A stretch of 5,867 nt of DNA from Pseudomonadota bacterium. GTDB taxonomy: Bacteria > Pseudomonadota > Gammaproteobacteria > Xanthomonadales > Rhodanobacteraceae. The position numbers and the translations under genes are program-made. The notes beneath the pieces were generated by a model that was given only the letters and a program-made list of their open reading frames with translations, ran no database searches and was not told the origin of the DNA. Location: assembly GCA_021798675.1 (NCBI GenBank), contig JAJZGE010000143.1, positions 1 to 5,867 on the forward strand. The letters are read 5' to 3'. Below are positions 1 through 5,867 of the stretch, piece by piece; within the stretch, counting starts at the first letter, position 1; the number at the start of each line of letters is the position of its first letter.

Positions 1-60
1 GTCTTCCGTTGACATGACTATATATCATCCGGTGATAACTTCTATGATAACTTCCGTGCA
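1..60. promoter_or_regulatory. AT-richer repeat cluster, possible promoter/operator for a gene to the left
   Basis: This stretch is about 40% GC, while the surrounding sequence is strongly GC-rich. It holds two exact 10-bp direct repeats, TGATAACTTC at 33-42 and 45-54, spaced 12 bp apart. It also holds an inverted repeat, TATCA (23-27) and TGATA (33-37), separated by 5 bp. A TTGACA hexamer lies at 9-14 on the plus strand, but its only rightward target would be antisense to hutU. On the minus strand, TATAGT (22-17) could be a -10 element reading leftward, with the repeats upstream of it as operator sites; no good -35 hexamer is visible at the right distance. Repeats, dyad and low GC fit a regulated intergenic region whose gene lies outside the window. 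The repeats are seen directly; the regulatory role is inferred. Confidence 0.35.
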
Positions 61-72
61 TCAGGGCGCTGG

Positions 73-92
73 ACCCCAGCTTGCGCTGGGGT
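73..92. repeat. Perfect palindrome, dispersed REP-like element downstream of hutU
   Basis: ACCCCAGC (73-80) and GCTGGGGT (85-92) form a perfect 8-bp stem around the loop TTGC. The setting, CTGGA before and GACG after, matches a family of short dispersed intergenic palindromes that I recall from many proteobacterial genomes. It lies 38 bp past the hutU stop codon, so the RNA hairpin could protect or end the hutU transcript. No run of T follows on the minus strand, so it is not a classical intrinsic terminator. The hairpin is directly visible; membership of a dispersed family is from memory. Confidence 0.6.
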
Positions 93-129
93 GACGACTC
101 GGAGGTTCGCGGCGCCTTGTCCGACGGCT

Positions 130-1800
<1,671 letters not shown>

Positions 1801-1807
1801 GGGCGAA

Positions 1808-1811
1808 TCCT
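1808..1811 (-). promoter_or_regulatory. Ribosome binding site deciding the hutU start
   Basis: On the minus strand, AGGA lies 7 nt before the ATG at 1800. This spacing supports the 556-residue form of HutU over the longer open frame that begins near 2028. Confidence 0.6.
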
Positions 1812-1837
1812 GTCGATACGGCAAGGCATGAGGCCCG

Positions 1838-1843
1838 ATTATG
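1838..1843 (-). promoter_or_regulatory. Candidate -10 element for hutU
   Basis: CATAAT, read on the minus strand, matches five of six bases of TATAAT and lies 37 nt before the hutU start codon, which would give a leader of about 30 nt. No convincing -35 hexamer sits 16-18 bp upstream (the sequence there is GC-rich), so an activator or alternative sigma factor may be needed. I did not see a clear HutC-type TGTATA/TACA operator. The rest of the 1801-2018 spacer shows no gene and must carry the promoters of both divergent genes. Confidence 0.3.
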
Positions 1844-2006
1844 CGGCGCAGGATGGCGCAACCGCCACGGCGCCGTGCCAGGCGACATGCCCGCTTGCAG
1901 TCGCCGCCGCCGGCCGCCGCGCCTCCCCGCTGGCCATTTGACCGCCGCCGGGCGAAGGCAGAGACTGCCGGTGGGGAATCCCGGGATGCCGATGGCACAT
2001 CACCAC

Positions 2007-2012
2007 GGGGAG
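2007..2012 (+). promoter_or_regulatory. Ribosome binding site of the small exported protein
   Basis: GGGGAG lies 6 nt before the ATG at 2019, a good Shine-Dalgarno at normal spacing. It decides the start: the frame is open back to 1875, but the extra 48 residues are Arg/Pro/His-rich and would bury the signal peptide. Confidence 0.65.
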
Positions 2013-2018
2013 TCCACC

Positions 2019-2585
2019 ATGCGTACAAGAATCCTGATGAACCAATGCATCCTTGTCACCGCCGTGCTCGCAGTCGCGGGCGCAGTGCAGGCGGCAGGCA
2101 AGAAGGCGCCGACTGACGCGCAATTGATCCAGAGTGCCATGCGTGCCGCACCGGCACACGTCGCCAGGGCCGCGACGATCGTGGCGATGGAAGCGGACGG
2201 AAACATGCGCACGCTGCGCAAGGGCACGAACCAGTTCACGTGCATGCCGGACAACCCGACGACGCCGGGCCCGGATCCCATGTGCATGGACAGCAACGCG
2301 ATGGCCTGGGCGCAGGCGTGGATGACGCACAAGACGCCGCCGCCGGGCAAACTCGGCCTGATGTACATGCTGGAAGGCGGCACCGATGCGAGCAACACTG
2401 ACCCGTACGCGACCAAGCCGCAAGCCGGCAACCACTGGATCAAGACCGGGCCGCACCTGATGATCGTGGGCGCGGATCAGGCGTTCTACGATGCCTACCC
2501 GAAGAGCGCGGACCCGGATACGTCCGCGCCGTACGTGATGTGGGCCGGGACGCCCTACGAGCACCTGATGGCACCGATCCGCTGA
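2019..2585 (+). CDS. Small exported Met-rich protein of unknown function
   Basis: I do not recognise this 188-residue protein as a named family. It begins with a clear Sec signal peptide: basic n-region MRTR, a hydrophobic core around 10-22, and a signal peptidase I site near VQA (23-25), so the mature form of about 163 residues should be periplasmic or secreted. The mature part has only two cysteines, Cys75 and Cys89, flanking a Pro-rich loop ([11 protein letters not shown], 77-87), an arrangement that suggests a disulfide. Thirteen methionines lie in the mature part, with clusters near 88-102 and 115-117. The segment [14 protein letters not shown] (138-151) and the C-terminal [12 protein letters not shown] (175-186) look like conserved-domain signatures. 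There are no membrane segments beyond the signal. The gene is divergent from hutU and closed by a hairpin at 2621-2651, so it is probably transcribed alone. A metal-binding or oxidant-sensitive envelope role is conceivable from Met and His content, but that is a guess. Confidence 0.85.
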   Translation: MRTRILMNQCILVTAVLAVAGAVQAAGKKAPTDAQLIQSAMRAAPAHVARAATIVAMEADGNMRTLRKGTNQFTCMPDNPTTPGPDPMCMDSNAMAWAQAWMTHKTPPPGKLGLMYMLEGGTDASNTDPYATKPQAGNHWIKTGPHLMIVGADQAFYDAYPKSADPDTSAPYVMWAGTPYEHLMAPIR

Positions 2586-2620
2586 CCGGCGCTGCCTGAG
2601 TGTGCGCATCCATGGCGCTG

Positions 2621-2651
2621 GACCGGCTGGCGCGACGTGCGCCAGCCGGTC
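2621..2651 (+). terminator. Strong hairpin, probable terminator of the small exported protein gene
   Basis: GACCGGCTGGCGC (2621-2633) and GCGCCAGCCGGTC (2639-2651) form a perfect 13-bp GC-rich stem with a 5-nt loop, starting 35 nt after the stop codon at 2583-2585. The following TTCT is only a weak T-tract, so termination may be imperfect or Rho-assisted. Its place between two same-strand genes supports separate transcription of the Ada-AlkA gene. Confidence 0.6.
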
Positions 2652-2714
2652 TTCTGGCTCACTGGCGCAGCCGCAGGACACGGCGTCCGTGGCGCGACAT
2701 CGATGTCCGGAAAC

Positions 2715-2752
2715 GGCGAGTCGGCGATGCTCGCCAGTGCTAGCCTGCGCGC
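2715..2752 (+). promoter_or_regulatory. Candidate promoter of the Ada-AlkA gene, leaderless type
   Basis: TGCTAGCCT (2738-2746) resembles an extended -10 element (TGn plus TAGCCT) and ends 6 nt before the ATG at 2753, so transcription would start at or next to the start codon. No Shine-Dalgarno is visible between it and the ATG, which fits a leaderless mRNA. The -35 region (around 2718-2723) is a poor match, as expected for an activator-dependent promoter. An inverted repeat, GGCGAG (2715-2720) and CTCGCC (2730-2735), overlaps the -35/-10 interval and could be an operator. No E. coli-type Ada box is obvious. The elements are seen; their roles are inferred. Confidence 0.35.
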
Positions 2753-4243
2753 ATGTCCGCACCCCACAGCCCTGCCCTGCCCGCACAGCACATCTGCGAA
2801 CAGGCGCGACTGAGCCGCGATGCGCGCTTCGACGGGCTGTTTTTCACGGCGGTCGGCAGCACACGCATTTACTGCCGGCCGGTGTGCCCGGCACCGACGC
2901 CGAAACCGGCGAACGTGCGCTATTACGCGAGCGCCGCCGCCGCTGAGGCAGCCGGATTCCGGCCGTGCCTGCGCTGCCGGCCGGAGCTGGCGCCCGGCCA
3001 CGCGCTGTGGCAACGCGGCGAGCATGCCGTGGCGCGCGCGCTGAAGCTGATCGACGCAGGTCTGCTGGCCGAACATCCACTGGAAGAACTCGCCGCTCGG
3101 GTCGGCGTCAGTCCGCGGCAATTGCGACGACTGTTCGTGGAACACGTGGGCGCACCGCCGATCCGCGTGCACACGACGAACCGCCTGCTGTTTGCGAAAC
3201 AACTGCTGACCGAGACGGCGCTGCCGGTGACCGAGGTGGCGCTGGCCGCAGGATTTGGCAGCCTGCGCCGCTTCAACGCCGCCTTCGCGCAGGCCAACCG
3301 GATGCCGCCGCGCGAGCTGCGCCGGCAGCCGCGTACCGCCCCAGGTAACGCGCTGACGCTGCGGCTCGGCTATCGGCCACCGTACGATTTCGAGGCCCTG
3401 CTGGCGTTTCTGCGGACGCGCGCGCTACCCGGCGTGGAACGGGTGGACGAACACCATTACGCGCGCGTGTTCGGCCCTGCCGACGCGGCAGGCTGGCTGC
3501 GCCTGAGCGCATGGCCCGACGGCGAGCACGCGCTGCAGCTGGAACTGCACTGTCCGCAGCCGACGCAGCTGCAGCCGCTGGTGGCACGGCTGCGACGGAT
3601 GTTCGACCTGGATGCGGATCCGCGCGCGATCGCCGCCACGCTGGGTGCCAGCAGCGTGCTGAAGCCGCTGCTGCGCCAGCGGCCCGGCCTGCGCCTGCCT
3701 GGCGGCTGGGACGGTTTCGAGATCGCGGTGCGCGCCGTGCTCGGCCAGCAGGTCAGCGTGGCCGCCGCGCGCACACTGGCCACACGCATCGTGCAGCGCT
3801 GGGGTGAACCGCTGGGCGCACCCGCGCTGGCGGGGCTGGAGCGGCTGTTCCCCACGCCCGCACAGCTGGCCGATGCCGACCTGCGCGAGATCGGCGTGAC
3901 CACCGCACGCGCGGCCAGCATCCGCGGCATCGCCCGGGCGCTGCTGGACGGCCAGATCGATTTTCGCGCGGAGCAGACGATGGCCGAGTTCGTGGCGCGC
4001 TGGATCGCCCTGCCCGGCATCGGCGACTGGACCGCGCAGTACATCGCGATGCGTGCCCTGAGCCATCCCGATGCCTTCCCCGCCGCGGACCTGATCCTGC
4101 GTCGCGCGGCGACCGGCGACGGCCCCGAACTGAGCACGAAGGCGCTCACCGCGCTGGCCGAAGCCTGGCGCCCGTGGCGCGCCTACGCGGTGATGCACCT
4201 GTGGCGCAGCAGCAGCGACCGCGCCGCCAAACCCCCGGTGTAG
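2753..4243 (+). CDS. alkA: Ada/AraC/AlkA fusion: methyl-sensing regulator and DNA-3-methyladenine glycosylase II
   Basis: This 496-residue protein joins three modules of the adaptive response to DNA alkylation. Residues about 12-80 are an Ada N-terminal zinc domain with Cys41, Cys45, Cys72 and Cys75 intact; Cys41 in the FFTAVGSTRIYCRPVC context matches Ada Cys38, which takes methyl groups from DNA phosphotriesters. Residues about 88-192 are an AraC-type DNA-binding domain with two helix-turn-helix units (about 108-136 and 151-191). Residues about 201-310 match the AlkA N-terminal domain (LGYRPPYDF), and 315-490 the HhH-GPD glycosylase domain: the HhH motif LPGIGDWTAQY is at 420-430 and Asp446 aligns with catalytic Asp238 of E. 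coli AlkA. The enzyme removes N-alkylated purines to start base excision repair. The O6-methylguanine methyltransferase domain of full Ada is absent. This fusion is known in other bacteria. The start rests on the Ada domain position and lacks a Shine-Dalgarno. The last codons and stop lie in a REP-like repeat. Confidence 0.95.
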   Translation: MSAPHSPALPAQHICEQARLSRDARFDGLFFTAVGSTRIYCRPVCPAPTPKPANVRYYASAAAAEAAGFRPCLRCRPELAPGHALWQRGEHAVARALKLIDAGLLAEHPLEELAARVGVSPRQLRRLFVEHVGAPPIRVHTTNRLLFAKQLLTETALPVTEVALAAGFGSLRRFNAAFAQANRMPPRELRRQPRTAPGNALTLRLGYRPPYDFEALLAFLRTRALPGVERVDEHHYARVFGPADAAGWLRLSAWPDGEHALQLELHCPQPTQLQPLVARLRRMFDLDADPRAIAATLGASSVLKPLLRQRPGLRLPGGWDGFEIAVRAVLGQQVSVAAARTLATRIVQRWGEPLGAPALAGLERLFPTPAQLADADLREIGVTTARAASIRGIARALLDGQIDFRAEQTMAEFVARWIALPGIGDWTAQYIAMRALSHPDAFPAADLILRRAATGDGPELSTKALTALAEAWRPWRAYAVMHLWRSSSDRAAKPPV

Positions 4244-4266
4244 GAGCACACCCTGGGCGCGATACC
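4239..4266. repeat. Degenerate REP-like element spanning the Ada-AlkA stop codon
   Basis: TGTAGGAGC followed by CACCCTGGGCGCGATACC resembles the dispersed elements I recall as TGTAGGAGCGCACCCTGTGCGCGATACC, with about two changes that weaken the central stem. The TAG stop codon (4241-4243) of the upstream gene is the TAG of TGTAGGAG, so the element has been recruited as the gene end. GGTGT (4237-4241) and ACACC (4248-4252) also form a small hairpin across the stop. A T6 run follows at 4267-4272, but too far from that hairpin for a standard terminator. Family membership is from memory. Confidence 0.55.
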
Positions 4267-4272
4267 TTTTTT

Positions 4273-4297
4273 GTGGGAGCGACCTCAGTCTCGATGC
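4273..4297. repeat. Second degenerate REP-like element
   Basis: GTGGGAGCGAC, CTCA and GTCTCGATGC form a near-palindrome, GCGAC/GTCTC with one mismatch around a 4-nt loop. It closely resembles the common REP form GTGGGAGCGACTTCAGTCGCGAT known from Pseudomonas and Xanthomonadales. With the element just before it, it makes a doublet joined by TTTTTT, sitting between two convergent genes, a typical REP location where such RNA structures may limit read-through or stabilise 3' ends. Confidence 0.6.
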
Positions 4298-4321
4298 TTT
4301 TGCCTTGATGCAGCAGCCGGG

Positions 4322-4747
4322 CTAACCGCCGCTGCGCGCGGGTACCGGAAAGGGTTGCGGAATCACCCGCGGCAGCGCGGCGGCATTCTGTGCGCGCTGC
4401 AGCAGATCCTGCTGGCGCGCGCGCGCCTGGTTCTGCCGCGCCTGATCGGCCTGCCTGGCCTGCTGCACGGCCTGCGGATTGCCGGCAAACGGACGCTGCG
4501 CGGTGCTCGACACGTCCTGCTGCAACTGCTGCTGCAGCTGGCTCTGCCGCAGCTGGTTGTTCAGCTGTTGCTGCTGCACGGTCTGCTGGAACTGCTGGGC
4601 CGGTGACGACGACGGCTGCAGGATCACCACCGGCGCCGGCGGCGGCGTTTGCCATGCGGCGGCAAGCCCGATCGGGGCCAGGGTCAGCATCCCCTCCAGC
4701 AGGACGTGGCGGAGGGCGACGGACGTGCGGCGAGATGAAATGGTCAT
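4322..4747 (-). CDS. Gln-rich exported protein of unknown function
   Basis: The 141-residue product starts with a probable Sec signal peptide: a basic n-region with Arg6, Arg7 and Arg13, then a hydrophobic stretch of about 15-31 ending AAA, so the mature form would begin near Trp32. The mature part opens with a Pro-rich segment (TPPPAPVVILQP, 34-45), then a Gln-rich region at 51-120 predicted to be helical or coiled coil. Gln makes up 31 of 141 residues, nearly all CAG. The C-terminus is Pro-rich and ends ARSGG. No enzyme motif is seen. An in-frame ATG at 4690 (Met20) follows GGAGGGG at very short spacing; it would shorten the signal peptide but keep the hydrophobic core, so the start is uncertain. 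The ATG at 4747 has no clear ribosome site. The gene is head-to-head with the phosphodiesterase gene and converges on the Ada-AlkA gene. An envelope or periplasmic chaperone-like role is only a guess. Confidence 0.65.
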   Translation of the reverse strand: MTISSRRTSVALRHVLLEGMLTLAPIGLAAAWQTPPPAPVVILQPSSSPAQQFQQTVQQQQLNNQLRQSQLQQQLQQDVSSTAQRPFAGNPQAVQQARQADQARQNQARARQQDLLQRAQNAAALPRVIPQPFPVPARSGG

Positions 4748-4794
4748 GACAACACGCGATCATGCGGGGATTACTGGATCGTACGAGCCCAACC
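4748..4794. promoter_or_regulatory. Short divergent intergenic region with shared promoters
   Basis: Only 47 bp separate the start codons of the Gln-rich protein (minus) and the phosphodiesterase (plus). If both starts are right, their promoters must overlap each other or the opposite coding region. An 8-bp palindrome TCGTACGA lies at 4779-4786, a possible operator half-way to either start, though a palindrome this short can be chance. No consensus -35/-10 pair and only weak ribosome sites are visible in either direction. Confidence 0.3.
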
Positions 4795-5867
4795 ATGAAA
4801 ATCCTGTTTCGCCTGCTGCTCGGTTCCCTGCTGGCGCTGGGCGCCGGCTGCGCCACCCGGCCCACGGCCACCGCCACCCGCACCGCCGGCACGCATGCGC
4901 CGGCACCGCTGCTGCTGATCTCGATCGACGCCTATCGCTACGACTACATCGAGCGCGGCTTCAGCCCCACGCTGGCGATGCTGGCGCGCACCGGCGTGCA
5001 CGCGGCGTCGATGCAGCCGGCGTTTCCGTCGCTGACGTTCCCGAACCACTACACCATCGTCACCGGGCTGCGCCCCGATCAGCATGGCATCGTCAGCAAC
5101 ACCATGTTCGATCCGCGGCTGGGGAAATTCTCGCTGGGCAACCGCCAGGCGGTCAGCGACGGCCGCTGGTGGGACGAGGCCACACCGATCTGGGAAACCG
5201 CCGACCGGCACGGCCTGCGCACCGCGACCATGTTCTGGCCCGGCTCGGAGGCGGACATCCACGGCCGTCATCCCGACTACTGGCTGCCCTACGACGGCAG
5301 GCTGACGGCCGACCAGCGCGTGGATCAGGTGCTGGCGTGGCTGGACCTGCCGCCTGGCCAGCGCCCCACGTTTCTCACGCTGTACTTCGACGCGGTGGAT
5401 CATGCCGGGCACGAATACGGCCCCGACACGCCGCAGCTGGATGAGGCGCTGCGCACCACCGACGCGGCGCTGGCGCGGCTTGTGCGCGGGCTGCGACAGC
5501 GCGGCCTGTTCGACAAGATCAACCTGATCGTGCTGGCCGATCACGGCATGGCCAGCGTGCCGCTCAACCACAGCGTGCTGATCGACCGGCTGATCCCGCT
5601 CGACCAGCTGCGCACGGTGGACCTGGGCGTGCTGGCCGGCTTCGATCCGAAGTCCGGCAGCGCCGTCGACCGCACCCGCTTCGCCGCGATCGAGCGGCAG
5701 CTTGAACAACCGCAGCAGCACATGCAGTGCTGGGACAAGACGCGGGTGCCGGCACGCTTCGACTACGGCCACAATCCGCGCGTGCCGCAGCTGCTGTGCC
5801 TGGCCGATGTCGGCTGGCGCATCACCACCAGCAACTACCGCGGCCATCTCAGCGTGGGCGAGCACGG
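4795..5867 (+). CDS. NPP-type nucleotide pyrophosphatase/phosphodiesterase, putative lipoprotein, 3' end missing
   Basis: The first 357 residues of an alkaline-phosphatase-superfamily protein of the ectonucleotide pyrophosphatase/phosphodiesterase (NPP) type are present; the frame is open at the right edge. NPP enzymes use two zinc ions and a Thr nucleophile to cleave phosphodiesters, such as nucleotides, outside the cytoplasm. The motifs fit Xanthomonas NPP: Asp45 (LISIDAYRYDY), nucleophile Thr81 in PSLTFPNHYTIVTG, Asn102 (GIVSN), Asp202 and His206 (YFDAVDHAGHEYGP), Asp249 and His250 (VLADHGM). His357 in GEH, the last full codon, probably matches the final metal ligand (His363 of the Xanthomonas enzyme), so all catalytic residues are kept. 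Asp45 is followed by Ala rather than the more usual Gly. The N-terminus is a signal peptide with Cys19 after LGAG, a permissive lipobox, so it may be a lipoprotein. About 50-80 residues are probably missing. The ATG at 4795 is chosen for its signal peptide; the ribosome site is weak. Confidence 0.92.
   Translation, partial: MKILFRLLLGSLLALGAGCATRPTATATRTAGTHAPAPLLLISIDAYRYDYIERGFSPTLAMLARTGVHAASMQPAFPSLTFPNHYTIVTGLRPDQHGIVSNTMFDPRLGKFSLGNRQAVSDGRWWDEATPIWETADRHGLRTATMFWPGSEADIHGRHPDYWLPYDGRLTADQRVDQVLAWLDLPPGQRPTFLTLYFDAVDHAGHEYGPDTPQLDEALRTTDAALARLVRGLRQRGLFDKINLIVLADHGMASVPLNHSVLIDRLIPLDQLRTVDLGVLAGFDPKSGSAVDRTRFAAIERQLEQPQQHMQCWDKTRVPARFDYGHNPRVPQLLCLADVGWRITTSNYRGHLSVGEH

Noticed and set aside
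9..38. A plus-strand promoter, TTGACA plus TGATAA with 18-bp spacing
   Set aside because: The -10 is a poor match and the only downstream target is antisense to hutU. It was not called as a separate promoter, though an antisense RNA cannot be excluded.
1801..2028. A 76-residue N-terminal extension of HutU
   Set aside because: The extension is Arg/Ala/Gly-rich and not family-like. The start at 1800 gives the typical 556 residues and has AGGA at proper spacing.
1839..2786. A 315-codon minus-strand frame covering the small exported protein
   Set aside because: It crosses the terminator hairpin and lacks a plausible domain. The plus strand has a ribosome site and a clear signal peptide.
3425..4249. 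A 274-codon minus-strand frame inside the Ada-AlkA gene
   Set aside because: It lies opposite a complete, motif-verified gene, and its His/Gln/Arg-rich composition is typical of an antisense shadow.
4505..4590. Repeated CTGCTGCAG-like triplets as a possible microsatellite
   Set aside because: They are explained by runs of Gln (CAG) and Leu (CTG) codons in the Gln-rich protein; the repeat unit is not exact.
4771..5865. A 364-codon minus-strand frame opposite the NPP gene
   Set aside because: The plus-strand frame carries all NPP catalytic motifs. The antisense protein is low-complexity Arg/Ala/Val with no family likeness.

Overview
The window is a GC-rich bacterial chromosomal segment with dense, high-GC3 coding. 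Gene content and repeats suggest a gammaproteobacterium of the Xanthomonadales/Lysobacterales, possibly close to Rhodanobacteraceae. The nucleotide pyrophosphatase/phosphodiesterase resembles the Xanthomonas enzyme, and two degenerate REP-like palindromes are of a kind I associate with that order and with Pseudomonas. This placement is an inference from memory, not a computed result.

Layout from left to right. Positions 1-129 are non-coding: an AT-richer stretch (about 40% GC over 1-60) with direct and inverted repeats, then a perfect 8-bp palindrome. A complete urocanate hydratase gene (hutU, minus strand, 130-1800) follows. A 218-bp divergent spacer separates it from a small exported protein of unknown function (plus strand, 2019-2585), which ends at a strong 13-bp hairpin. 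Next is a 496-residue Ada/AraC/AlkA fusion (plus strand, 2753-4243), a methyl-damage sensor joined to an alkylbase DNA glycosylase. Its stop codon lies inside a REP-like element, and a second element follows. A Gln-rich exported protein (minus strand, 4322-4747) converges on the fusion gene. Only 47 bp separate it from a divergent gene for an alkaline-phosphatase-superfamily NPP-type phosphodiesterase (plus strand, from 4795), which runs off the right edge.

The genes do not form one pathway. HutU is histidine catabolism, the Ada-AlkA fusion is alkylation repair, the NPP protein is probably an envelope phosphodiester hydrolase, and the other two are exported proteins of unknown role. Every complete gene looks intact, and no mobile element, CRISPR array, tRNA or rRNA is visible. 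I found no convincing new multi-gene system. The items most worth a second look are the Met-rich exported protein, the Gln-rich protein paired head-to-head with the phosphodiesterase, the apparently leaderless start of the Ada-AlkA fusion, the REP-like DNA that supplies the end of that gene, and the repeat cluster at the left edge.
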